A stretch of 64,000 nucleotides of DNA from positions 109,369-173,368 of the forward strand of contig CALMYL010000008.1 in the NCBI GenBank assembly GCA_937873695.1, written 5' to 3'. This document shows, piece by piece, positions 50,784-60,588 of the stretch; position 1 is the first letter of the stretch, and each line of letters starts with the position of its first letter. Under the pieces are notes generated by a model. The model was not told where the DNA came from. It did not search any database and saw only the letters and a program-made list of their open reading frames with translations. The position numbers and the translations under genes were made by a program. The DNA comes from an uncultured Ignavibacteria bacterium (GTDB lineage: Bacteria; Bacteroidota; Ignavibacteria; Tepidaquicellales; OLB5).

Positions 50784-52625
50784 TTAATTTAAAGGAATAT
50801 TATTTTTTTTACAGAATTCCAGGGCTCCGGAATTACCGAGCTTTGCGGCTGTCTTCATTTCATTGAGCCCGGCTGTGTTGTTGCCGGTCTTAAAATAGGC
50901 AACCGCAAGATTGAAATGAGCAGTTGAATACTCTGGATCCAGTTCTATTGCTTTGCTGAAGTTTGTAATAGCTTCCTGGTTTTGTTCTTTTAACCCATAA
51001 GCTTTGCCAAGATTGTTGTAAGCCACAGCGAACCCGGGATCTATTGAGATCGCTTTTTTATAGTACTCAATTGCTTTATCTGTTTCGCTTTTGTTAAAGT
51101 ATGTTAAACCCATATTAAAATAGGCTTCAGCATAATTGTTGTTCAGTTCAACCGCCTTACTAAAGTATTCAATTGCATTATCGTACTTTGTTCTGCCGTT
51201 GAGCAGTAATCCCATATTATTATAAGCCGCAGCATACCGGTTGTTATACTTTAGCGCATTGGAAAAATCACTCTCTGCTTCATTATACCTGTTCTCTTTA
51301 AGAAATAATGTGCCCCTGTTATTGTAGCCAACGGAATTTTCAGGAAATTTTTTTACCATATCTGAATACAGCGTCATACTGCTTTCCCATATCATATTCT
51401 GATTCCTTGTAAGGTACGCCAGCCCAATTACCAATACGGCAATTAAACCCAAAAGTACTTTTTTCGCAGCAGGAGATTTCAGAATATTTTCATACAGCAA
51501 ATGCAGAAGGTATGAAAACACAAGCAATACGCCTAATAACGGCAAGTATGCAAACCTATCAGCAGTAATAGCCCTGCCCACGGGAACGATCTGCAGTACC
51601 GGGAAAATGGTTAATGTGTAAAAAAGCATTCCGAATAAAATTACAGCGCCGAGTTTTCTGCTCAGATAAACCAGATAAATTATCAATCCAGTAACCAGAG
51701 GCGCAGCCCAGAAAACAACCGGAAGGGCAGAAACAGAAGGATCAGGATAGGGGTAAAATGCAGAAAGATTGAATGGTAAAAAAGCTTTGTACAGGTAAAA
51801 CGTATAATTGTAAAACACTATTAGTATCCTCGATAAAATATCAAACTGCGGAATTTCTATCAAAGAACCTGACAACGGTTTTTCATATTGTGCCATTATA
51901 TTGATAATTCCAAAGAGTAAAGAAATCACAAACAGCGGGATTTTCTCTTTAATATCCTTTGCAGTTAATTTTTTTTCATTGAAGTAATCAACCAGCAGGA
52001 GCACCACCGGCAGTGTTACTGCGCTTGCTTTGGATAAACATGACAAAATGAAAAATAGGTAAACATACACTTCCTGCTTTTTTGTTTTTGACTCTCTGCC
52101 AGTTTGGTAGAACAAGACAGCAAGCAGGAAAAAGAATGAATACAGCATGTCTTTCCTTTCGGTTATCCATGCCACAGATTCAGTATGAAGGGGATGCACT
52201 GCGAACAGTATTGCCGCCAGGGCGGCTATGAAGTTATTTTTTGAAAGCCTCAACAAAATAAGGTAAACCAGAATTGAATTCATCAGATGAAACAGGAGAT
52301 TTGTCAAATGGTAGACAAAAGGGTTTAAACCGGCAAAACGATATTCTATTGCATAGGAAATATTCACAAGCGGATGATAGTGACTATGATGAAATGTTGT
52401 GAATTGACTCAGAATATTCTGAACAGAAAGTGATTTTACCGCCGGGTTATTAACTACCATTTCTTCATCATCCCAGTTGGTAAATGTATTGTTGAGTCCC
52501 CCTGAATAAGAGAAAATACCCAAAACTGCGGTAATTAAGATAACTGCGTAAAGATTTTTTTTATCTGTTTCTGAAAATCTTTTTACATTTGCAGAACTTT
52601 TACTCTTTGTATTTTTTTTGCTCAT
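50784..52625 (-). CDS. Membrane glycosyltransferase-like protein with C-terminal TPR repeats
   Basis: A 613-residue protein with about 10-11 membrane segments in residues 25-395 and a TPR region of about six repeats in 400-605 ('GYNNRGTLFLKENRYNEAESDF', 'AAAYNNMGLLLNGRTKYDNAI', 'AEAYFNMGLTYFNKSETDKAI', 'AVAYNNLGKAYGLKEQNQEAI'). The N-terminal loop ('NTFTNWDDEEMVVNNPAVKSL') and 'WITERKDMLYSFFFLLAVLF' are shared with TMTC/PMT-like O-mannosyltransferases and related bacterial proteins, so transfer of a lipid-linked sugar to protein is likely. It is transcribed after the MlaE-like permease gene 55 bases upstream. Confidence 0.82.
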   Translation of the reverse strand: MSKKNTKSKSSANVKRFSETDKKNLYAVILITAVLGIFSYSGGLNNTFTNWDDEEMVVNNPAVKSLSVQNILSQFTTFHHSHYHPLVNISYAIEYRFAGLNPFVYHLTNLLFHLMNSILVYLILLRLSKNNFIAALAAILFAVHPLHTESVAWITERKDMLYSFFFLLAVLFYQTGRESKTKKQEVYVYLFFILSCLSKASAVTLPVVLLLVDYFNEKKLTAKDIKEKIPLFVISLLFGIINIMAQYEKPLSGSLIEIPQFDILSRILIVFYNYTFYLYKAFLPFNLSAFYPYPDPSVSALPVVFWAAPLVTGLIIYLVYLSRKLGAVILFGMLFYTLTIFPVLQIVPVGRAITADRFAYLPLLGVLLVFSYLLHLLYENILKSPAAKKVLLGLIAVLVIGLAYLTRNQNMIWESSMTLYSDMVKKFPENSVGYNNRGTLFLKENRYNEAESDFSNALKYNNRYAAAYNNMGLLLNGRTKYDNAIEYFSKAVELNNNYAEAYFNMGLTYFNKSETDKAIEYYKKAISIDPGFAVAYNNLGKAYGLKEQNQEAITNFSKAIELDPEYSTAHFNLAVAYFKTGNNTAGLNEMKTAAKLGNSGALEFCKKNNIPLN

Positions 52626-52680
52626 AACAGTATATACTTCTCAGGGATACGCGGCAACGGAATATCCGCAAAGTTGCATA

Positions 52681-53454
52681 TTAACCAAAAATTGTTGTCC
52701 ACAGTATGTAATCAAGGATGAGAGTCATTGAAGCTGCAAGAACAAAAGCTCTGATCGTGGCATTACCAACACCAAGAGCGCCGCCTTTCGCATTTAATCC
52801 TACATGGCAGCCAAGAATTGAAATAGAAGCGCCGAAGAATACTGCTTTAGTTAACCCGCCGGCAATATCTTTGATCTCAAAAACCCTTTTTGCGCTGGTG
52901 AAAAAAACCTGGAACGAAACATCCATAAAAAAATATGATACTCCAAAGGCGCCAAGTATAGCAATGAAGTTAGCAATTATGGTTAACAATGGCAGCATTG
53001 TAACGCTTGCAAGAAATCTGGGCATAACCAGGTATCTCACAGGATTTATTGCTAAAGATTCCAGCGCGTCAATTTGCTCAGTAACTTTCATAGTACCCAG
53101 TTCTGCTGCAATTGAAGCGCCAATTCTTCCCGCAAGTACGATCGCAGTAAGTACGGGGCCAAGTTCAATGAAAATAGCTTTTGTAACTGCTGAACCCAGA
53201 AACGAAAGGGATATAAATCCCTGAAATTGATATGCTGCCTGCCACGCAGATACGGCCCCGGTAAAAAATCCTATTATAATAACCAACGGAATTGAGCCCA
53301 CGCCAATGTGCTCCATTTGATCCAATATCAGCTTTCTATCTCTGAATATGCGTGGAAAACTGATCACAATACCCCAAATCAAATACGAAATTCTTCCAAC
53401 TTCCTGGAAAAAAAACTCTATTCTGTTTATTAACCAATCAAAAAGTCTACCCAT
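52681..53454 (-). CDS. mlaE: MlaE-family ABC transporter permease
   Basis: A 257-residue permease with about five membrane segments. The family signature 'ELGPVLTAIVLAGRIGASIAAELGTM' with 'EQIDALESLAINPVRYLVMPR' is clear. MlaE/YrbE proteins form the membrane part of transporters that move phospholipids between inner and outer membrane with an MlaF-type ATPase and an MCE-domain protein. Neither partner gene is adjacent on this strand in the window, so the complex must use genes elsewhere. The gene reads away from the peptidase at 53759. Confidence 0.93.
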   Translation of the reverse strand: MGRLFDWLINRIEFFFQEVGRISYLIWGIVISFPRIFRDRKLILDQMEHIGVGSIPLVIIIGFFTGAVSAWQAAYQFQGFISLSFLGSAVTKAIFIELGPVLTAIVLAGRIGASIAAELGTMKVTEQIDALESLAINPVRYLVMPRFLASVTMLPLLTIIANFIAILGAFGVSYFFMDVSFQVFFTSAKRVFEIKDIAGGLTKAVFFGASISILGCHVGLNAKGGALGVGNATIRAFVLAASMTLILDYILWTTIFG

Positions 53455-53525
53455 ATCCGGTAAATATGGCTATTATAGTGAAGTATTTCAATTCACAAAG
53501 TGTTCGCAGCCGAATTGGTTTTGGG

Positions 53526-53557
53526 TTGGTGCATTAAATAGAGTCATTTTAGTTTTG
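53526..53557 (+). promoter_or_regulatory. Bacteroidota-type promoter (TTG, 21 bp, TAGTTTTG)
   Basis: TTG at 53526-53528 and TAGTTTTG at 53550-53557, spaced by 21 bases. It points toward the S8 peptidase at 53759 with a leader of about 200 bases. Apart from this promoter I see nothing notable in the 304-base gap. Confidence 0.4.
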
Positions 53558-53758
53558 TAGCGCAATAACAAAAAAGGTTCAAAGTTGCCAGAAAGTCTGG
53601 TAAGCTAACCTAAACTAAAGACAATCATTAATGTTAATATATGATTAAGATGAATTTGAAAATAGTGCAAAATCATTAAAAAATTAAGCATTGCAAGATT
53701 GAATTTTTATATATAGATTATACTAAATTCCATTTAAAAATTAACCGAATCTGAGAAA

Positions 53759-56593
53759 TTGAAAAAATTTTTACTGTTTATTTTATGCCCTCTTTGTCTG
53801 GTTATTTTTAGTTTCAGGGATAATCCGGAACTCAAATACAAAAGAATAAATGAACGTACTATAGTTCGTTCAGTTGACGGGGCTAAATACCAGCCTGGTA
53901 TTATTAACATAAAGTTCAAAGAACATAATAACAATGTTTCTTTGCGTTCTACCGGTAACACAAAAGTAGATAATATCCTTAACCAGTACGAAGTAACAAA
54001 AATATTTAAACCTTTTCCTCTGAAAGCTGATCTGAGCAAGAGACTTCCGGGGGATGATGATCTTGATAAATTCGTTACAATAAAGTATCAGGGTAAAATT
54101 GATCCCACTGACCTTTCCAACGAGATTTTTGAAGCTAACAAAGATGTACTTGAGTGGGCTGAGCCTGAATTCATTTATGACGCTCTGTTTGTTCCAAACG
54201 ACCCGATAGTAAGCCAGCAGTACCACATTAACAGGATAAACTGTTACCAGGCGTGGGATATCACGCAGGGCGATACAAATGTTATTATAGGTATTGTTGA
54301 TAGCGGAAGCGATCTTGATCATCCTGATCTTGGCGCGAATATAAAGTATAATTACGCTGACCCGATTGACGGCATAGATAATGACAACAACGGTTATATA
54401 GATGATTTTAAAGGATGGGATTTCTACTATTATGATAACGATCCCAACATCATGGGCGGCAGCGACCACGGCTCGCATGTATCCGGCTGTGCATCACAGG
54501 TAGCCAACAACAATGTTCACGGCGCCGGTCCGGGTTTTAAATGTAAATTGCGAATTTCCAAACATGCTCCTGATGTACCGGATAACAGCATTTATAATTC
54601 CAATGCCGGTATAGTGTTTCTGTATCAGAATGGCGCAAAGATCATTAATTGCAGTTTTGGCAGCGCATCTTACAGCGCGGCTACCCAGAATATCATCAAT
54701 GATGCGTGGGCAGCAGGAGTGGTAATATGCGCTTCTGCCGGAAACGACGGAATTAATGCACCAAGATACCCGGCTTCATATGATAATGTAGTTAACGTAG
54801 CAGCATCAAATTCAGGAGATATAAAAGCAAGTTTCTCTAATTATCACACTACGGTTGATGTCATCGCGCCGGGTGAAAGCATCCTGAGCACTGTTTACGA
54901 TAATGGATATGCTGTTTTTAACGGAACTTCCATGTCAACTCCTATAACATGCGGTGTGGTTGGTTTGATAAAATCAAAATACCCTTCCTGGACAAATACA
55001 CAGATAGTTGAAAGATTAAAGCTTGGCGTTGATAGTATCTATAACCTCAACCCGGCATACATTGGGCTGCTTGGTACCGGAAGAGTGAATGCTTTTAAAT
55101 GCGTAACTGATAATCCGATTGTATCGCTTATCTCAAATACCGCAAGTGATTCGTTATACGGCAACAATGACAAGATATATGACGTTAACGAAGTTGTTAC
55201 TTTTACTTTGCAGTATAAGAATATTTGGTTAACGGGCAGCAATGTATCTTTAAGATTAACAACAGCCGATCCTGATGTAGAAATTGTGCAGGATTCAGTT
55301 TATGTGGGAACATTGAACGCATATACAACCTACAACACAACTCCATCAAATACTTTCAGGGTAAAAGCCAAAACTACCTGCGCTTTTGATAAAGTGGTAT
55401 CATTTAACTTAAGGACATCGTCAAATGCGCATCATAATGCGTTAACTTCATCTTTCAATGTAACTTTCAGGCAGGGATGGGCAACACATACGGTAAACAA
55501 CCTGAAACTTTCACTCACAAAAGACGGTGCGATTGGAAAGAAAACTCAGGCTTACGGCAGCGGATTGATTATTCCAACCTATAACGGAAACCAGCTTCTT
55601 GAAAGCGGGTTAATGATCGGTATCAATAATACCAAAGTATCTGATAATTGCAGAAGAGGAAGCACACCATCGAATGTTTCAGATACTGATTTTACAGCTA
55701 TCAATTCATATACGCTTCAGGCCCCCGGAACTGTAAGTAATGAAGACGGGAAAGGTTACTTTAACGATAACGGAGCAGGTTCAAACAAAATAGGAGTTAC
55801 TGTCCGCGCTGAGAGTTTTGCGTGGAGCGGTTCGGCTGACGCAAATTATATTATTCTGAAATACACAATTAAAAATACCAGCGGTGCCAATATCTCAAAT
55901 ATGTACTCTGCTGTTTATGCATATTTCACTCCAAACGGTGTTAATAACAGTAATGTGGCAGCTCTTGATACCGTAAACAAGATAGGTTATTCATTCAATA
56001 ATACTACAACAAATCCATACCTTGGTGTAAGTTTGTTATCCGGTCAAAACCTGAATTTTAAAGCCATCAATGCAACTGAAGTTCTTAATGGTTTTACTAC
56101 ACAGGAAAAATGGGATGCAATGAGCAATGGTATTGTGAACGGAAATATCGGCCCGGGGATAAATTGTTTTGTGATATCCGGCGGTCCGGTCAATTTGAAC
56201 AATAATGATTCCGTTGTTGTTGGATTTGCAGTTGTTAAGGGTAACGATCTTAATGAATTGAGAATAAATAATACCGCTGCAAAGAACAGGTTTAATGTAA
56301 TTGGCATAGAACCGATATCAAATATTTTACCGGAAAGATTCGCGCTCTACCAGAATTATCCGAATCCTTTTAATCCTTCGACAACAATCAAATTCGACTT
56401 GCCGAAAAATGATTTTGTGAATATTAAGGTCTTTGATATTATCGGAAGAGAAGTAAGCAGCTTTAGCAGCGAGCTGGATGCCGGCAGTTACAAATATGAA
56501 TTTAATGCTGCAAATTTATCCAGTGGAGTATATTTTTATAAATTTGAATCAAATTTCTATTCAGATGTAAAAAGAATGATCCTGATAAAGTAA
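53759..56593 (+). CDS. T9SS-secreted subtilisin-like serine peptidase (S8)
   Basis: A 944-residue secreted protease starting with TTG and a signal peptide ('MKKFLLFILCPLCLVIFSF'). Residues about 40-145 look like an inhibitor-type propeptide. The S8 domain (about 150-450) carries the full triad: D181 in 'IVDSGSDLDHPDL', H240 in 'DHGSHVSG' and S391 in 'NGTSMSTP', with oxyanion N329 in 'SAGND'. A beta-rich middle region follows (about 460-840). The C-terminal 85 residues are a T9SS sorting domain ('FALYQNYPNPFNPST' to 'YSDVKRMILIK'). It probably digests proteins outside the cell. A small AT-rich hairpin (56619-56638) lies 25 bases after its stop. Confidence 0.92.
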   Translation: MKKFLLFILCPLCLVIFSFRDNPELKYKRINERTIVRSVDGAKYQPGIINIKFKEHNNNVSLRSTGNTKVDNILNQYEVTKIFKPFPLKADLSKRLPGDDDLDKFVTIKYQGKIDPTDLSNEIFEANKDVLEWAEPEFIYDALFVPNDPIVSQQYHINRINCYQAWDITQGDTNVIIGIVDSGSDLDHPDLGANIKYNYADPIDGIDNDNNGYIDDFKGWDFYYYDNDPNIMGGSDHGSHVSGCASQVANNNVHGAGPGFKCKLRISKHAPDVPDNSIYNSNAGIVFLYQNGAKIINCSFGSASYSAATQNIINDAWAAGVVICASAGNDGINAPRYPASYDNVVNVAASNSGDIKASFSNYHTTVDVIAPGESILSTVYDNGYAVFNGTSMSTPITCGVVGLIKSKYPSWTNTQIVERLKLGVDSIYNLNPAYIGLLGTGRVNAFKCVTDNPIVSLISNTASDSLYGNNDKIYDVNEVVTFTLQYKNIWLTGSNVSLRLTTADPDVEIVQDSVYVGTLNAYTTYNTTPSNTFRVKAKTTCAFDKVVSFNLRTSSNAHHNALTSSFNVTFRQGWATHTVNNLKLSLTKDGAIGKKTQAYGSGLIIPTYNGNQLLESGLMIGINNTKVSDNCRRGSTPSNVSDTDFTAINSYTLQAPGTVSNEDGKGYFNDNGAGSNKIGVTVRAESFAWSGSADANYIILKYTIKNTSGANISNMYSAVYAYFTPNGVNNSNVAALDTVNKIGYSFNNTTTNPYLGVSLLSGQNLNFKAINATEVLNGFTTQEKWDAMSNGIVNGNIGPGINCFVISGGPVNLNNNDSVVVGFAVVKGNDLNELRINNTAAKNRFNVIGIEPISNILPERFALYQNYPNPFNPSTTIKFDLPKNDFVNIKVFDIIGREVSSFSSELDAGSYKYEFNAANLSSGVYFYKFESNFYSDVKRMILIK

Positions 56594-56725
56594 TGTTATT
56601 TTGATATTTCATTAAATCAGTATAATTCTAATTATACTTGAAATATTTCGTAAAATTATTATATTGCATAAAATTTAAGAATATTCTTAAAAATACTTAA
56701 CACAATTCAAATGAAAGGGAATAAA

Positions 56726-58561
56726 ATGATCAAAAGAATTTCCACGATTTTTCTCGTATTAGTGGTAATTGGTCTGGCACTGAATTTCACATTCAAAACA
56801 GGTGGAGACAGGAAAACTGTTCAGTATCCAAGCACTGTTATTGATGGTTCGGAAGTATCAGTAAAGCAAAGCGGACCTGTAGTAAATTTTGACGCAAACA
56901 ACTTTGAGCCGATTTACTATTCAGATTCAGTTTTGAGTATAGTTGATGTTCGTACAGGTCCTGAGACAATATACGATCTTCAGAGTAACGGCGTTCCGCA
57001 ACAGGTTTGGCAGGACCCCAATACTCCTTCAAATATTCATGCTGTTTTTACCGTTAACTTAACACCAACATGGCCCGCTGCTGATAGAAGAGTTTATTAC
57101 GCTTTCAGTTCGGATTATGGCGCTACATGGACTGATTACGGTCCGAATCCAACAACAGGTTCAAACGGTTTCGGTTTCTGCAGCGGTTTATCAGACGGTT
57201 CAGCTATTATAGGCGGACATACTGATAATGGTGGTGGCCCCGTTAGACTTCAGGTTTTTGCTGACGTTGCTCCGGGCGCTGGTACTTTTACTCGTTTAGA
57301 TCCTGGTCAATTCCCAATTGGCGGATTGCAGGTTATTTGGGGAAGAATTCAGCCCACAACCAATATTACAAATACTACAAAATTTGTCGTTATGGGCTCT
57401 GTTAATTCAACGGCTTTAGATACAGTTACAGTTTATAACCGCGGTTTAGATCTGTCAGCATCTTCATATTCCGGATATGTAAGAGATATGAATATTGGGA
57501 ATGCTGAAGTTTATAGCTTCTCAAGAGGCAGCGACGGAAGAATTGGTCTCGCATATGTTGCAAATGATAATGTAGTACTTTCAAACTCAGGAAAAGCATA
57601 TTACATGTATTCAACAGATGATGGCGCTACATGGTCAACACCTGTTCTCATTTGGGATCCACCGGCATACTTAGATGGTATTTATGGCGTAATGAGAGGC
57701 ATTACATTAACATATGTTGGCACAACACCCAAAGTTGCATTTGAATTGGTTGGTCTTACAACAACTGGCTACTATCCAAGCGGAAAAGCTGGAATTGGTT
57801 TCTGGGCACCGGATGTAAATGGCGGTGTTGCAGTTCAGACTCCTTTTGACTCCACCTGGAGCAACAATGGTAACGGCGGTGCAACAGACGTTATGGCATC
57901 AATTTCAAGACCATCAATTTCAAGATCAATAGATGGCCAGTTATTAATGATGGCTTTCCTTGTTTCAAGAGCTGATACAGATGCTATCGGTTCACATTTC
58001 TATGATGTTTACATGACAACATCAAGCAATGGCGGAACAAACTGGAAATTCCCACCAACCAGATTGACTAATAATTCAGGTCCGTTAAGAGATAACAGAT
58101 TCGCAAATCTTTCACCAACAAACGATATAACAGGCGGCTTCTATTATGCAAACCTGGTTTACCAGCAGGATTCAATTCCAGGAAGCGTAACACAGACACC
58201 ACCTGCAGCTGAATCACTGGCAAAACAGAGATTCATGAGGATTAAATTTGATCCTTCAACAATTGGTATCAATACAATAAGCACCGAAATACCTGCTAAA
58301 TTTAACCTGGAACAGAACTATCCAAATCCGTTCAACCCGGTTACAAAGATCAGGTTCTCGGTTCCCAAATCTGCAAATATTACATTAGAGGTTTATGATG
58401 TAACAGGCAGACTTGTATCAACACTGGTTAAGAACGAAGCAGTAACAGCAGGTTTAAAAGAAGTTGATTTTAATGCTGTAAATCTGCCCAGCGGTATATA
58501 TTTCTATACTTTAAAAACCGCAGATTTTACCGAAACCAAGAAAATGGTATTAGTAAAATAG
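56726..58561 (+). CDS. T9SS-secreted Asp-box-containing protein (copy 1)
   Basis: The frame opens at the ATG 56711, but AAAGGG within the first codons lies six bases before the in-frame ATG at 56726, which starts a good signal peptide ('MIKRISTIFLVLVVIGLAL'), so I prefer 56726 (611 residues). Asp-box-like motifs 'SSDYGATW' and 'STDDGATW' and an 'SSNGGTNW' are present but fewer than in the BNR proteins at 8216-17969. The last 85 residues are a T9SS sorting domain ('FNLEQNYPNPFNPVT' to 'FTETKKMVLVK'). It shares layout and sorting-domain sequence with the next gene, so the two are paralogues. A strong terminator follows. Function unknown. Confidence 0.8.
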   Translation: MIKRISTIFLVLVVIGLALNFTFKTGGDRKTVQYPSTVIDGSEVSVKQSGPVVNFDANNFEPIYYSDSVLSIVDVRTGPETIYDLQSNGVPQQVWQDPNTPSNIHAVFTVNLTPTWPAADRRVYYAFSSDYGATWTDYGPNPTTGSNGFGFCSGLSDGSAIIGGHTDNGGGPVRLQVFADVAPGAGTFTRLDPGQFPIGGLQVIWGRIQPTTNITNTTKFVVMGSVNSTALDTVTVYNRGLDLSASSYSGYVRDMNIGNAEVYSFSRGSDGRIGLAYVANDNVVLSNSGKAYYMYSTDDGATWSTPVLIWDPPAYLDGIYGVMRGITLTYVGTTPKVAFELVGLTTTGYYPSGKAGIGFWAPDVNGGVAVQTPFDSTWSNNGNGGATDVMASISRPSISRSIDGQLLMMAFLVSRADTDAIGSHFYDVYMTTSSNGGTNWKFPPTRLTNNSGPLRDNRFANLSPTNDITGGFYYANLVYQQDSIPGSVTQTPPAAESLAKQRFMRIKFDPSTIGINTISTEIPAKFNLEQNYPNPFNPVTKIRFSVPKSANITLEVYDVTGRLVSTLVKNEAVTAGLKEVDFNAVNLPSGIYFYTLKTADFTETKKMVLVK

Positions 58562-58580
58562 TTTAAATTTCCAATGTATA

Positions 58581-58615
58581 AAAAAGGGACAAGCACAGCT
58601 TGTCCCTTTTTTTTT
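58581..58615 (+). terminator. Terminator after T9SS protein copy 1
   Basis: AAGGGACAAGC pairs with GCTTGTCCCTT around a short ACA loop and is followed by a run of nine T, 20 bases after the stop. One of the strongest terminators in the window. Confidence 0.85.
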
Positions 58616-58754
58616 GCCGGAAATAATGTGTGAAAATTGTTATTTATTTATTAATAATTGCTTAATTTATACTTGACTTCACAAATTATTTCAATTATAT
58701 TTAGTCAGAAAATTCAAAGAAATATTATAAAACAAAACTAATAATTGCAATAAA

Positions 58755-60512
58755 ATGAAAAAACTTATACTGCTTGCTTTTGCTATAACGTTTGTTGCTG
58801 CCGTATTTTATAATGTCGGAAGTAACGGACCTAGGCAAATCAGTGATGTAAAAGAAACAGGAATTCAGGTTCTTGATTCTAAAACACCAATACACTATGA
58901 ATCAAACGCAGTGCTTGATACTACAGGAAGAGTGCCGGGTTTGACAGGCTATTATGACTATTATACTAATGGAAATAACCTGCATAGGATCTGGGTTAGC
59001 GGAGATACTGTTATAGTGACAGTAGACCAGACTGACTCTGCGAACGCTCAGGTTTCTGCAGCCAGAAAATCATATTATCAGTATACTACGGATAATGGCA
59101 TAACCTGGGGAAGTGATGCTATCCTTGTCAATGCGGATGGAAACGCATATCCAAATTTAACACCGATGGTTATTACAGGGGCAAGAACCCCGGTTATTTC
59201 TGGAAGACAGTTTGTTGGTACAACCAGAAGGGGGTATGTTGGTGTTGATGTAATACTGGGCGCTGGCGCGTTTACAAACACACTAACCACAACCGGCGGA
59301 AGCCTTGATAACTTTGGCGAACCTATTAACGCAAGTGAATTAGGCTGCGGCTGGCTTGGCGGCGGATCTGCTGATACCGTATACTATGCAAAATTTGATG
59401 TTACTACCAACACGTATGGCACGCCAACCCCTATTTTCACTGGTGTTCCTGTAAGTGCAAGAACATATACTGCATCAAACGGCAATAATGCTGTTTCGAT
59501 TGCTATGTGGAATTCAGTAGCTCCAACAAGTTTGATCGTCAGATCATCTACTGATGGAGGTTCAACTTTCGGTGCTCCGGTTACTGCTGTAACGGAAGGT
59601 CTTGTTGTTAGCGGTACACCAATAGCGCCATGGTTTAATAATGATATGATTTACAAACCGGGAACTACCAATTTGTATTTGGCTTTTGGGACTCTTTTGA
59701 CCGGAAACTTCGGAACAGTAAGAGGATACAAATTAATGGTATGGTCACCTGGTATAAATGGTGGAGTTCCGGTAAAAGTTGTTGATTATCTTAACTATCC
59801 GCCTATGGCTGATACAAATGTTTATAATAATGCTCAGAATCAGCTTCAGGTTGGTATGACAGCAATGTCTCATGCAGGTCTTGCATTTTCTAATGATGGT
59901 TCAAGATTATTTGTGGTATATTCAGGTCAGCAGTTAGATACCTCATCATATGGCTTTAATTATAATGATATTTACGTACAGTATTCAGATGATCAGGGTG
60001 CAACTTGGTCAGCTCCGCGTAATCTGACAAACACACCGGATGCAGACGAAATTTATCCATCAATCTCAAGGATCAATAATACTAATACTGCAATTTCAAT
60101 AACCTATGCACTTTCAGAGTGCCCGGGTTCAACAAGCTTTACAAATACAACCACACCAATCTGCAAAGTCTACCAGATCTATAAAAAGTACAATCCTGAA
60201 ACGGGAACGGTGATCGGAATTCAGAACGTGTCAAGTGAAGTTCCGCAGGGCTTTTCACTGCAGCAAAATTACCCGAATCCGTTCAACCCGAATACAAAGA
60301 TCAGGTTCTCGGTTCCCAAAAGCACAAATGTTACAGTTGCGGTTTATGATGTAACAGGTAAGATTGTTGCAACATTGGCTAACAATGAATTTGTAGCAGC
60401 AGGTGTAAATGAGATCAGTTTCAATGCGGCTAATTTGGCCAGCGGAATTTATTTCTATACACTTAAAGCAGGTGATTTTACGCAAACAAAGAAAATGATT
60501 TTAGTTAAATAA
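58755..60512 (+). CDS. T9SS-secreted Asp-box-containing protein (copy 2)
   Basis: A 585-residue protein with signal peptide ('MKKLILLAFAITFVAAVFY'), two or three Asp-box-like motifs ('TTDNGITW', 'STDGGSTF', 'SDDQGATW') in a long beta-rich region and a T9SS sorting domain ('FSLQQNYPNPFNPNT' to 'FTQTKKMILVK'). The sorting domain is nearly identical to that of copy 1 ('KIRFSVPKS', 'VYDVTGKIV', 'SGIYFYTLKAGDFT'), whereas the bodies have diverged more. It may be co-transcribed with the TonB-dependent receptor gene, with a hairpin between. Ligand unknown. Confidence 0.82.
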   Translation: MKKLILLAFAITFVAAVFYNVGSNGPRQISDVKETGIQVLDSKTPIHYESNAVLDTTGRVPGLTGYYDYYTNGNNLHRIWVSGDTVIVTVDQTDSANAQVSAARKSYYQYTTDNGITWGSDAILVNADGNAYPNLTPMVITGARTPVISGRQFVGTTRRGYVGVDVILGAGAFTNTLTTTGGSLDNFGEPINASELGCGWLGGGSADTVYYAKFDVTTNTYGTPTPIFTGVPVSARTYTASNGNNAVSIAMWNSVAPTSLIVRSSTDGGSTFGAPVTAVTEGLVVSGTPIAPWFNNDMIYKPGTTNLYLAFGTLLTGNFGTVRGYKLMVWSPGINGGVPVKVVDYLNYPPMADTNVYNNAQNQLQVGMTAMSHAGLAFSNDGSRLFVVYSGQQLDTSSYGFNYNDIYVQYSDDQGATWSAPRNLTNTPDADEIYPSISRINNTNTAISITYALSECPGSTSFTNTTTPICKVYQIYKKYNPETGTVIGIQNVSSEVPQGFSLQQNYPNPFNPNTKIRFSVPKSTNVTVAVYDVTGKIVATLANNEFVAAGVNEISFNAANLASGIYFYTLKAGDFTQTKKMILVK

Positions 60513-60527
60513 ACTAATTAGTTAATA

Positions 60528-60554
60528 GCCCTGCCTGTTTATAGCAGGCAGGGC
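60528..60554. repeat. Perfect 10-bp hairpin between T9SS protein and receptor gene
   Basis: GCCCTGCCTG and CAGGCAGGGC around a TTTATAG loop. No T-tract follows, so it may be a weak terminator or processing site between the two genes. Confidence 0.55.
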
Positions 60555-60588
60555 ACACTATTTGAATAACAAATCGGAGGTAATATAA

